Positions 1 through 5,088 of a stretch of 7,727 nt of DNA are shown one piece after another. The DNA comes from Nitrososphaerales archaeon TH5894 (lineage in GTDB: Archaea; Thermoproteota; Nitrososphaeria; Nitrososphaerales; Nitrososphaeraceae), in contig JAATVK010000095.1 of assembly GCA_014523485.1 (NCBI GenBank), positions 1 to 7,727 on the forward strand, written 5' to 3'. Each line of letters begins with the position of its first letter. Position 1 is the first letter of the stretch. The position numbers were made by a program, and so were the translations under genes. The notes beneath the pieces were generated by a model. The model had not been told where the DNA came from. It searched no databases and saw only the letters and a list, made by a program, of their open reading frames with translations.

Positions 1-2
1 AT

Positions 3-140
3 TATGAGGTTCTTGTATCTGTTGCGAAAGAAGTAAAAAGCAGGAAATTTGGAACTCTAGTTAGAAAAATATTGAAAGAAGAACATAATCATTTAGAAGT
101 ATGTACAAAATTAGCAAAACAAAATATTACTAAAGAATAG
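3..140 (+). CDS. C-terminal end of a probable ferritin-like / rubrerythrin-type protein (5' partial)
   Basis: An open frame enters from the left edge and gives 45 residues before TAG. The fragment is one or two charged helices: it contains SRKFGTLVRKILKEE followed by HNHLEVCTKLAKQN. The acidic-x-x-His arrangement in EEHNH, inside a helix of the type K-I-L-x-E-E-x-x-H-L-E, is what the last metal-binding helix of ferritin-like four-helix proteins looks like, where Glu and His bind a di-iron centre. That family call is an inference from one short motif. The start and the other metal ligands lie outside the window. It could equally be another helical protein with a chance E-x-x-H. A T-rich tract follows the stop. 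Confidence 0.5.
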   Translation, partial: YEVLVSVAKEVKSRKFGTLVRKILKEEHNHLEVCTKLAKQNITKE

Positions 141-160
141 TATATATTTATTATATCTGA

Positions 161-180
161 AGAAAAAATAATCTTTTTTA
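161..180 (+). terminator. Possible T-tract terminator after the partial ferritin-like gene
   Basis: An A-run followed closely by CTTTTTT (T run 174-179) could form a weak A/T hairpin. It lies 34 bases after the stop at 140, consistent with archaeal termination on T-rich non-template strands. The rest of 141-347 is very AT-rich and I saw no gene in it. Confidence 0.35.
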
Positions 181-321
181 CTTGATAGTTATTCATTAAT
201 TACTAACTAATAACGAAAAAGAAATTTTTAGATTCAATTTATCGTCTGGTTAATTGAAACGATTATTTAATTTTACTTTTCACTAATTTATTTCAATAAT
301 TATTATAAATTAAGTTGCATG

Positions 322-330
322 TTAAATACT
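322..330 (+). promoter_or_regulatory. TATA box for the 77-aa membrane protein
   Basis: TTAAATACT begins 26 bases before the GTG at 348. This is the spacing expected for an archaeal TATA box when transcription starts at the start codon itself. There is no purine-rich ribosome binding site, which supports a leaderless message. Confidence 0.45.
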
Positions 331-347
331 TGTAGGTATATTATATA

Positions 348-581
348 GTGGATGTTGTATTAAAATCAATATTAAAACGTCAATTACCATATCTTTTAGG
401 AGGTACGATTACCGGAATTATTATGACATATTATTATGGTTTTTTATTTACTATTGTAGTTAATAGTATTATTTGGTATATAATTTCATATCTAGTTAAT
501 AAATATTATTATAAATCTAAAGGATTTGAAGATCATAAATACCTTATTCAATACGCTTTATCTAAGATCAAATCAAAATAA
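348..581 (+). CDS. Small two-helix membrane protein, function unknown
   Basis: This 77-residue protein starts with GTG; no ATG lies upstream in frame before a stop. After a short basic N-terminus (residues 1-12, with KSILKRQ) come two hydrophobic stretches, about residues 14-34 and 35-51, joined by an aromatic YYYGF turn. The basic C-terminal tail contains KYYYKSK and ends in KIKSK. The layout predicts a hairpin in the membrane with both ends in the cytoplasm. I recognise no family. It stands alone: the neighbours on each side are over 200 bases away, and a TATA-like box sits at leaderless distance. It has the normal look of an expressed small archaeal membrane protein, but its role cannot be told from sequence. 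Confidence 0.7.
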   Translation: MDVVLKSILKRQLPYLLGGTITGIIMTYYYGFLFTIVVNSIIWYIISYLVNKYYYKSKGFEDHKYLIQYALSKIKSK

Positions 582-608
582 TTGTAGTATTAAGAAATCT
601 CATTGCAA

Positions 609-625
609 TTTATTTTTTAATTTTA
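609..625 (+). terminator. T-rich terminator after the 77-aa gene
   Basis: TTTATTTTTTAATTTT lies about 30 bases after the stop at 581. There is no strong hairpin; archaeal RNA polymerase can end on such a tract alone. Confidence 0.3.
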
Positions 626-718
626 ATTAATAATTTTATTCCAGACACTATGACTATTACAATACAATTTATCTAAAATTTTTAAATAATTTATGATACA
701 AACTTAACCATCCAGTGT

Positions 719-769
719 CCTGAATAAGTGAAATGTCTTTCTCGTTTTCCATTTCTTCATTTATTCAGG
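719..769. repeat. Inverted repeat with 14-bp arms upstream of the 39-aa gene
   Basis: CCTGAATAAGTGAA (719-732) pairs with TTCATTTATTCAGG (756-769) over 14 positions with a single G-T pair. The 23-base centre could extend the stem by AATG/CATT with a small bulge. It ends about 10 bases before the TATA-like box of the 39-aa gene, so an operator or a transcribed hairpin are both possible. It is far stronger than the chance A/T palindromes in the surrounding DNA. Confidence 0.55.
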
Positions 770-778
770 TTCAATAGG

Positions 779-790
779 TTTTATATTATG
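779..790 (+). promoter_or_regulatory. TATA box for the 39-aa gene
   Basis: TTTTATATTATG is centred about 25 bases before the ATG at 809, consistent with a leaderless start. A second AT-rich stretch, TTATAAATAAC (798-808), is too close to the ATG to serve. Confidence 0.45.
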
Positions 791-808
791 TAGTACTTAT
801 AAATAACA

Positions 809-928
809 ATGTCAGAAATAAAAGATAAACTAGAAGATGCAGGAGAGACGATAAAAAGAGGTCTAAAAAAATCAAAAAACAGAATGGATGAAAAGGCTGA
901 CGAAGTCGAAGATAAAAAAATAGACTAA
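809..928 (+). CDS. 39-aa highly charged helical protein (CsbD/LEA-like character)
   Basis: ATG to TAA encodes 39 residues beginning MSEIKDKLEDAGETIKRGLK and ending EVEDKKID. Nearly half are Lys, Glu, Asp or Arg, with no Cys, Trp or aromatic residue, so it is predicted to be an amphipathic helix or a disordered chain. The K-D-K-L/A-x-x-A/V-x-E-x pattern recalls small stress proteins of the CsbD or LEA type. A similar piece, SIKDKAKSVKEKTVDRL, is inside the zinc-finger protein encoded at 1213-1776. A TATA box, a short hairpin with a T-tract after the stop and a clean start support a real gene. Function is unknown, and the stress link is inference from composition only. Confidence 0.6.
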   Translation: MSEIKDKLEDAGETIKRGLKKSKNRMDEKADEVEDKKID

Positions 929-945
929 ATAAGTTACAAAGTTAT

Positions 946-975
946 AGTGTGAAAGCACAACACTTTCTTTTTTTG
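946..975 (+). terminator. Hairpin plus T-tract terminator of the 39-aa gene
   Basis: AGTGT (946-950) pairs with ACACT (960-964) around a 9-base loop and runs directly into TTCTTTTTTTT. It sits 17 bases after the stop at 928. Confidence 0.5.
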
Positions 976-1029
976 GGAATATTTCAGTTCCATTACAGAG
1001 AAACATTATAGCAATAACACTATTGTAAT

Positions 1030-1196
1030 ATGGCTGGATTAACTGCAACGCTATCTAAATAAATAAAATCTAATTAGTAATAGATTCCATTATCGCTGAT
1101 TTTGTAGGGAACTGGATTCAAAGAGAGCTTCCAAACAGACGTGTTCAGGCAGGCAAAGCAATAGGAACAAACGGATCAGTTAAAAAATTAGTTTAA
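1030..1196 (+). pseudogene. Probable broken small gene, family not recognised
   Basis: An ATG at 1030 gives MAGLTATLSK and then TAA (1060-1062). From 1074, in a different frame, there is an uninterrupted 40-codon run ending at TAA 1194-1196. It reads DSIIADFVGNWIQREL, then PNRRVQAGKAIGTNGSVKK, then LV. This second stretch has protein-like composition and richer codons (CGT, CAG, GGC) than the surrounding spacer, but no ATG, GTG or TTG start. The simplest reading is one original protein of about 50 residues whose middle has been disrupted by a small insertion or frameshift of A/T-rich DNA (1058-1076). Alternatives are translation from a non-standard ATA or ATT start after the TATA-like TAAATAAATAAAA, or chance. 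CATTATAG at 1004-1011 is a TATA candidate for the first ATG. Confidence 0.4.
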
Positions 1197-1212
1197 TCAA
1201 AAAAATATGAAA

Positions 1213-1776
1213 TTAATGTTGAGATGAAAAGTGTTCCTTTAGTTCTTGACGGCTTGTAAATTTTGTATTACACTTTTCACAGGTAAATGAAGAATCTACA
1301 TTTGTAGAATTTTCATCTGATTTGTCACCTCTATCTGTATTTCTATTTAATTCCTTCTCTTGATTTTCTCTATTTAGATTGTTTGTATCTGTTGAGGTTT
1401 GTATATCTTGATCAAATCTTTTTCCTTTCATTTGTTGTTGATGCTCGTCATTATCAAGTCTGTCAACAGTTTTTTCTTTTACCGATTTTGCTTTATCTTT
1501 AATTGATCCTGTAATTGATTCCACAATTCCTTTACCCTCATCTTTATCTTCATACGTTTTTAATTCATCATATGAAATGTTTAATATTAATTCAGCACCA
1601 TTGTAGGCTCGTGCTGCTGATTTTGCAACCCTGTAAAAGTGTTGACGCACTGCACCATCTTCGATTATTATATTTCCTTCATCTTCTCCAATTATATTTC
1701 CACACGATTGGTTATCTTTAGTTATGACTCCTTTTCTATCTTTAATTAATTCAGTCCAGTCAATTTGAGTAGACAT
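1213..1776 (-). CDS. PRC-barrel-like protein with C-terminal C2H2 zinc finger
   Basis: The 187-residue protein has three parts. Residues 5-75 (WTELIKDRKGVITKD through NISYDELKTYE) have the strand-rich layout of a PRC-barrel or DUF2171-type domain: a 'G-V-I-T-x-D' entry, a G-N-I-I-x-E-D-E-G turn, and a final strand after N-G-A-E-L. Residues about 76-160 are polar and low in complexity, with a Lys/Glu-rich segment (SIKDKAKSVKEKTVDRL) and many N, D and T, probably disordered. Residues 164-187 are a textbook C2H2 finger with C166-x2-C169-x12-H182-x4-H187, F173 and L179 forming the usual core. The finger is certain; the barrel is a fold-level inference. Single C2H2 fingers in archaea may bind nucleic acid or protein. 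The gene is divergent from the receiver gene at 2001. The ATG follows an AT-rich TATA-like sequence (1791-1803) at roughly leaderless distance. Confidence 0.8.
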   Translation of the reverse strand: MSTQIDWTELIKDRKGVITKDNQSCGNIIGEDEGNIIIEDGAVRQHFYRVAKSAARAYNGAELILNISYDELKTYEDKDEGKGIVESITGSIKDKAKSVKEKTVDRLDNDEHQQQMKGKRFDQDIQTSTDTNNLNRENQEKELNRNTDRGDKSDENSTNVDSSFTCEKCNTKFTSRQELKEHFSSQH

Positions 1777-1790
1777 ACGCTGACTTACAT

Positions 1791-1803
1791 TTTATAATAT
1801 TTA
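1791..1803 (-). promoter_or_regulatory. TATA-like box of the zinc-finger gene
   Basis: On the minus strand this reads TAAATATTATAAA, ending 14 bases before the ATG at 1776 with its distal part about 25 bases away. Confidence 0.35.
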
Positions 1804-1881
1804 GCCATTTCAATAGTAAGTATAAATAATCAATCCTCATATTTTTTTCTTAAGGTTATTAATAAAATTAATTTATTTTTT

Positions 1882-1914
1882 TAGCGATTTAATACTTAAA
1901 AGAGCGCTAGTTTT
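1882..1914. repeat. Short GC-containing inverted repeat in the divergent spacer
   Basis: TAGCG (1882-1886) and CGCTA (1905-1909) form a 5-bp stem followed by GTTTTT. It stands out in an almost pure A/T spacer. Because it lies between two divergently transcribed genes it is not the terminator of either. It could be an operator, or the end of a short transcript started from GTATAAATAAT (1819-1829). I saw no open frame in 1777-2000. Confidence 0.25.
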
Positions 1915-2000
1915 TCCAAATTCTATTGATTATTAAATATGATGTCATTAATAGTTAATTATAGGATTATTTATTAACTTCAATAGCTATAACAATAGTA

Positions 2001-2450
2001 TTGGAATCATTCAACAATAACGATAATTATATCTTATTGGTAGATGATGAAAAAGATATTCTTGATTTATTTACTGAATATTTATCATCCAATGGATTCA
2101 ATACAATCTCCTTTCAAAATCCGCTTGATGCATTAGAATATTTTTATAAAAATCAAAGTAATTGTTATTTAATTATAACAGATTATAAAATGCCTCAAAT
2201 GTCAGGAATAGATTTAATAAAGAAGATAAGAGGAAAAGATACTAATTCGAAAATAAAAATCATATTGATTAGTGCTTTTATAAAAGATAACCTTCCTTAC
2301 GATAAATCATATATTCTTACAGTTGATAAAATATTAGAAAAACCTGTATATCTTGATAGATTGAAAAAAGTAATTCAAGAATTAATTACAACAACCAATA
2401 TTCAGCAAAACCCTAGTAGTAATAAAATAAAAAATTGTAGTATTGAATAA
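2001..2450 (+). CDS. Stand-alone response-regulator receiver protein
   Basis: The 149-residue protein starts with TTG and is essentially one receiver domain (residues 10-127) with a short Asn-rich tail and no output domain. All landmark residues are present: acidic pair D15/D16 in ILLVDDEKD, phospho-acceptor D61 in IITDYKMPQMSG, S91 in LISAF, and K114 followed by cis-Pro P115 in LEKPV. A histidine kinase would phosphorylate D61, and the signal must then pass by protein contact, as in CheY- or Spo0F-like proteins. No kinase gene is in the window. An AT-rich TATA-like stretch (1969-1977) lies about 26 bases before the TTG, which fits a leaderless start. A remnant of a second receiver follows about 85 bases downstream. 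Confidence 0.88.
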   Translation: MESFNNNDNYILLVDDEKDILDLFTEYLSSNGFNTISFQNPLDALEYFYKNQSNCYLIITDYKMPQMSGIDLIKKIRGKDTNSKIKIILISAFIKDNLPYDKSYILTVDKILEKPVYLDRLKKVIQELITTTNIQQNPSSNKIKNCSIE

Positions 2451-2534
2451 TTTAAAATATCAATTTTAGTATTAGATAAGATAACGTTGAAATTGTCTCT
2501 AACCCTAATAAATAATATTGATTATTCATCTAGA

Positions 2535-2644
2535 GTGAGGTCATACGTAAGTCTAAAGCAAAAATAATGATAGTAGATGATGATAAAGGCATCACTAAAT
2601 TATTTTCTTCTATTTTCAAAGAACCAAGAATGTCATACAACTAA
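2535..2644 (+). pseudogene. Truncated response-regulator receiver remnant
   Basis: From ATG 2567 the frame reads MIVDDDKGITKLFSSIF and then KEPRMSYN before TAA at 2642-2644, only 25 codons. The first part is the beta1-alpha1 start of a receiver: the hydrophobic strand IMIV followed by the acidic DDD. The same frame is open further upstream through VIRKSKAKI, which is how such proteins usually lead into that strand, but has no start there. A GTG at 2535, 26-30 bases after a TATA-like TAATAAATA (2506-2514), reads in another frame and stops at 2567. This suggests a lost start through a frameshift plus loss of everything after helix 1. The phospho-acceptor Asp, the Ser/Thr and the Lys are all missing, so it cannot work as a receiver. 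It is not a simple copy of the upstream gene: the residues differ. Confidence 0.55.
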
Positions 2645-2707
2645 GATTATTATTTAATATCATGTTCTATTATTTTTCTAATTAAACGGGTTTGTAACAA
2701 TTATCAT

Positions 2708-2724
2708 CTACATAAAAAATGTAG
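2708..2724. terminator. Perfect small hairpin at the 3' end of the tautomerase gene
   Basis: CTACAT (2708-2713) and ATGTAG (2719-2724) enclose five A residues. Read on the minus strand, the loop is a T run placed just after the stop at 2730-2732, so it may act in termination of that gene. Confidence 0.35.
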
Positions 2725-2729
2725 TAATA

Positions 2730-2905
2730 TTATAGACGAATACCCGAAGAATACCAATTTCCGTGGGGTGCTTCTTGAAATACTATAATTACCTCCTCTT
2801 TCTTTACGTTTAATATCTTAGCTATATCTTCAGTCATTGCCTCTGTGAGTCTATCTTTTTCTCTCTGTGTTCTACCACTATACATTGTACTGTTACTATT
2901 GGCAT
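2730..2905 (-). pseudogene. 4-oxalocrotonate tautomerase family gene with a one-base frameshift
   Basis: On the minus strand ATG at 2905 gives MPIVTV, the exact start expected of the tautomerase superfamily, in which Pro becomes the catalytic N-terminal Pro1 after Met removal. The next bases, CAATG, lack one base; restoring it gives Gln-Met. The frame from ATG 2885 then reads 51 residues: MYSGRTQREKDRLTEAMTED, then IAKILNVKKEEVIIVFQEAP, then HGNWYSSGIRL. These show the family's R-T-x-x-x-K/R helix start, the E-E-V-x-I-V-F-x-E strand and the final G-N-W-Y/W-x-x-G. Together the pieces make 58 residues, close to the roughly 60 usual for the family. As written, the full-frame product stops after 23 codons, and the 51-residue product lacks Pro1, so neither would be a normal enzyme. 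Causes may be a real mutation or a sequencing error in the short A run. Confidence 0.82.
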
Positions 2906-3116
2906 TGTGTAATTAGATAAATACAAAAGAGAAATAGATATAAGAATATCGTTAACTATGAACTTCACTCAATTAGCAGAAATAATCTTTATCTTCTCTC
3001 CTAAGAAATTTCTTTCTTATCAATGGTATGATTTAACATATCTAAATTAAGCAACCCAGTAGAAAGCTTACCTTTGGGATTGTAATACTAATAAAAGATG
3101 ATACCACTAAATATCA

Positions 3117-4376
3117 ATGGTAAACACTGTACGAATTGTATTATCATCTACTACTACTGTTGTTGCTTTATTGGTAACTTTAATGATAGTTAGTACTAGT
3201 AGCAGTAGTAATGAATTTTTCAATTTAACTGAAATGGTATACGCTCAGTCTAGTAATGCCACTACATCAAACAATTCAACTCCTCCTGTTCTTTTAATAC
3301 ATGGTTATATGGCAGATGCATCTGTTTGGAATAAATGGGTTGAATTGCTTAAAAAAGATGGTATTGCTGTCTATCCTATAACATTCAAACAATCAGATGA
3401 TAAATGTGGGTCAGCTGCAGAACATGCTAAAGAATTATCAAAAATAATTGGACAAATCAAAGATGAAACAGGACAAAATAAAGTGAATATTGTTGGTCAC
3501 AGCAAAGGAGGATTGGATGCAAGAGTATACTTGGCTAACAATACAAAAGATGTTGCAAATCTTGTCATGATTGGAACACCAAATTCAGGCTCTCCACTAG
3601 CACAGTCAAGTGAAGTATGTACTCCTGCTGTATATGATTTAAGACCAGGGGCAGCAGCTACTGAGGTAAAAATGAATCCAAATACCAAATACTATACTAT
3701 TGCCGGTGAATGGGATCCTAAATCAGGAAACTGTCAGCTAACGCCGTTTTTACCTATGGAACAATCAGGTTCTTCTACTCTTCCCAAGCCTAACGATGGC
3801 ATGGTACCTGTATCAAGCGTAGAATCACAAGATTATTTTATTAATATTGGACATAGCAAAAGTTGTCATACTAATCTAATGAGCGATTATGAATATGAAT
3901 TAGCAAAAGAAGTAATTACTGAAGGTAATAGTAGTAGTAATCAAACCGGCTCTCAACAATCTTTACAACAACAAGAAAAACAGAAAGGTTCCCAGCAACA
4001 AAAAATTCAGAATTCAGGTATATCTGTAGACTTGACTACACCAACTATGGGTAATATGTATGGTGGAGACAAAAAAGGTAGCTTTGACTTTACATTTCAA
4101 AATAATAATATTCTTGGTAATGCTACAATGAATGAAAAACCAGCAGATGGGAAGGTATACGAAGGCTGGTTTGAAGATAAAGGTGACGCATCAGGATATT
4201 CACTAAGTATAGGTAAATTTAATGAAGATGATAACACTTTAGCTATTAATCAAACAATGGTCAATCCTTATACTTATACCATATTTTTTGTTACTGCTGA
4301 ACCTGTGGATGACCCAGACCCGAATCCATCTGATGTAGTAGTTGGAACCAAATTGCCTATTCCATTTGGGCAATAA
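3117..4376 (+). CDS. Secreted lipase/esterase-type alpha/beta hydrolase with extra C-terminal domain
   Basis: The 419-residue protein begins with a signal segment (hydrophobic 13-27, likely cut near MVYAQ, residues 40-44). Residues 56-270 are an alpha/beta hydrolase of the lipase type. The oxyanion motif is LLIHG (59-63), the nucleophile S129 lies in GHSKGG, the probable acid D227 in NDGMVPVSS, and the probable base is H251 in CHTNLM (H246 is an alternative). Cysteines 97, 168, 206 and 250 could form two disulfides outside the cell. Residues about 271-298 are a Ser/Gln-rich linker (SQQSLQQQEKQ). Residues 299-419 form a second domain with YEGWFED, SLSIGKFNE and a late VTAEPVDDPDPNPS. This resembles the C-terminal domain of RskA-type anti-sigma factors, a tentative match. 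Several N-x-S/T sites (NAT, NST, NSS, NQT) fit an exported glycoprotein. It would hydrolyse an ester outside the membrane; the substrate is unknown. AATAAAAG about 26 bases upstream is a TATA candidate. Confidence 0.85.
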   Translation: MVNTVRIVLSSTTTVVALLVTLMIVSTSSSSNEFFNLTEMVYAQSSNATTSNNSTPPVLLIHGYMADASVWNKWVELLKKDGIAVYPITFKQSDDKCGSAAEHAKELSKIIGQIKDETGQNKVNIVGHSKGGLDARVYLANNTKDVANLVMIGTPNSGSPLAQSSEVCTPAVYDLRPGAAATEVKMNPNTKYYTIAGEWDPKSGNCQLTPFLPMEQSGSSTLPKPNDGMVPVSSVESQDYFINIGHSKSCHTNLMSDYEYELAKEVITEGNSSSNQTGSQQSLQQQEKQKGSQQQKIQNSGISVDLTTPTMGNMYGGDKKGSFDFTFQNNNILGNATMNEKPADGKVYEGWFEDKGDASGYSLSIGKFNEDDNTLAINQTMVNPYTYTIFFVTAEPVDDPDPNPSDVVVGTKLPIPFGQ

Positions 4377-4386
4377 TTTTTTTTAT
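4377..4386 (+). terminator. T-tract terminator of the lipase gene
   Basis: Eight T residues start at the base after the stop codon (4377-4384), with another T5 run at 4392-4396. Confidence 0.45.
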
Positions 4387-4422
4387 AATTCTTTTTGTAT
4401 ATAATACCACAATTTGTCATTT

Positions 4423-4451
4423 AAGAAAGTAAATCTTAAAATTTATTTCTT
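4423..4451. terminator. Hairpin between the convergent lipase and 50-aa genes
   Basis: AAGAAAGTAAAT (4423-4434) pairs with ATTTATTTCTT (4441-4451) over 11 bp with one bulged G and a 6-base loop. It lies between two converging gene ends, where a two-way terminator is expected. Confidence 0.45.
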
Positions 4452-4469
4452 GTCACTCTATATAGACTC

Positions 4470-4622
4470 TTATTTTAGAACCGCTATCGGTATTACTCCC
4501 GACGGGCCAGTCATTTTCTCTGGTTCACCTAAATTTATCCATGATAATTCACTAAATTTAATAGTTTTGTATGAGAAAAAATGAGTAATAGGATCTTTAA
4601 CCTTTTTAATTGCTTTAATCAT
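4470..4622 (-). CDS. Small 50-aa protein, function unknown
   Basis: ATG at 4622 to TAA at 4470 encodes 50 residues: MIKAIKKVKDPITHFFSYKT, then IKFSELSWINLGEPEKMTGP, then SGVIPIAVLK. The N-terminal third is basic and helical. The middle has a conserved-looking W-I-N-L-G-E-P-E-K-M-T-G-P-S-G-V run with Gly, Pro and Trp that is unlikely from A/T-rich spacer. The codons for this run (GGC CCG TCG GGA) are the most GC-rich nearby. I do not recognise the family. The same frame continues upstream to an ATG at 4763 with only two stops (TAG 4727-4725, TAA 4634-4632). The ORF may therefore be the intact 3' part of a longer decayed gene rather than a complete gene. The promoter is weak, with TTACAAAAG near 4645-4653. 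Confidence 0.5.
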   Translation of the reverse strand: MIKAIKKVKDPITHFFSYKTIKFSELSWINLGEPEKMTGPSGVIPIAVLK

Positions 4623-4631
4623 TTGAAAATA

Positions 4632-4763
4632 TTACCTATCTTTGTCTTTTGTAATTTGTGAGTATGAAAGGAAAAAGTCATCAGTTATAACTACCGATTT
4701 TGATTTATTTATTTTACATTTATTCTAGTTTAGAATAAAGGTGACCTCAGAAGGATCACTCAT
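4632..4763 (-). pseudogene. Upstream in-frame extension with a TAG stop, possibly decayed 5' part
   Basis: The minus-strand ATG at 4763 reads MSDPSEVTFILN, then TAG, then 30 more codons (starting NKCKINKSKSVVITDDFF) before TAA. It is in the same frame as the 50-aa ORF at 4470-4622, nine bases further on. A TATA-like TTAATATC (4788-4796) lies about 25-33 bases before the ATG. It may be the N-terminal half of a protein of roughly 97 residues disabled by two nonsense changes, or a non-coding leader that is open by chance. Confidence 0.25.
4719..4739. repeat. Perfect inverted repeat, 9-bp arms
   Basis: TTTATTCTA (4719-4727), GTT, TAGAATAAA (4731-4739). It is followed immediately by a second, imperfect one, GTGACC (4741-4746) and GGATCAC (4753-4759). 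It could be a regulator binding site or a hairpin in a transcript of either strand. Confidence 0.4.
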
Positions 4764-5028
4764 GAAATAAACTACTAAACAACTGGATATTAATTATCAT
4801 TATTTTGTCTATTTCTATTTGTTAATTGAATATTAATAATTTTGTGGTATGTTCGATGAATGTACAATATTATTTACTATTATTATATGACCATAAAAAA
4901 TATATATAGAAATATATAAGAGTTTGTAATCAATATTAGCTACAAATATCGTTTCCTACTAAGATTTAATTTTTGAAAATTGTGTACTATTATAATTAAA
5001 CTGATGTATTGTCATATTGTGTATGTAA
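4764..5028. other. AT-rich spacer upstream of copC, no gene seen
   Basis: Both strands hold only open frames of fewer than 20 codons. It consists of A/T runs, including a TATATATA-rich stretch near 4900-4918. It probably contains the control region of the copC-like gene and the promoter of the minus-strand small ORFs. Confidence 0.5.
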
Positions 5029-5046
5029 TTGTTTACAGCATCAAAT

Positions 5047-5061
5047 ATTATATATTATATC
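5047..5061 (+). promoter_or_regulatory. TATA region for copC-like gene
   Basis: ATTATATATTATATC lies centred about 34 bases before ATG 5089. Transcription would start a few bases before that ATG. This argues against the TTG at 5029 as the start, since the TATA box would then be inside the gene. Confidence 0.45.
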
Positions 5062-5088
5062 TGTAAACTACAATTCAATAGTAGACAT

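Noticed and set aside
253..297. ATTGAAA / TTTCAAT inverted repeat before the 77-aa gene
   Set aside because: Only 7 bp with a 31-base gap in very AT-rich DNA, so likely chance.
880..1005. Minus-strand 41-codon frame starting MFLCNGTEIF opposite the 39-aa gene
   Set aside because: Overlaps the better supported plus-strand gene and its terminator; aromatic-rich tail is what antisense of a Lys/Glu-rich gene yields.
1515..1721. Plus-strand 68-aa open frame antisense to the zinc-finger gene
   Set aside because: It is the reverse strand of a well-supported gene; its Leu/His-rich composition is typical of such a shadow.
2958..3050. 30-codon plus-strand frame starting MNFTQLAEIIFIFS
   Set aside because: No convincing promoter at the right distance, no recognisable motif, and Phe/Ile/Lys-rich composition as expected from spacer DNA.
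3497..3688. Minus-strand 63-aa open frame inside the lipase gene
   Set aside because: It lies fully inside the catalytic domain coding region and has no promoter or recognisable motif.
4900..4918. TATATATA-rich stretch as possible origin or repeat array
   Set aside because: Too short, with no regular repeat unit and no replication gene nearby.
5029..5088. TTG start 20 codons upstream of the copC-like ATG
   Set aside because: It would place a Tyr/Ile/Cys-containing stretch before the signal peptide and put the TATA region inside the gene.
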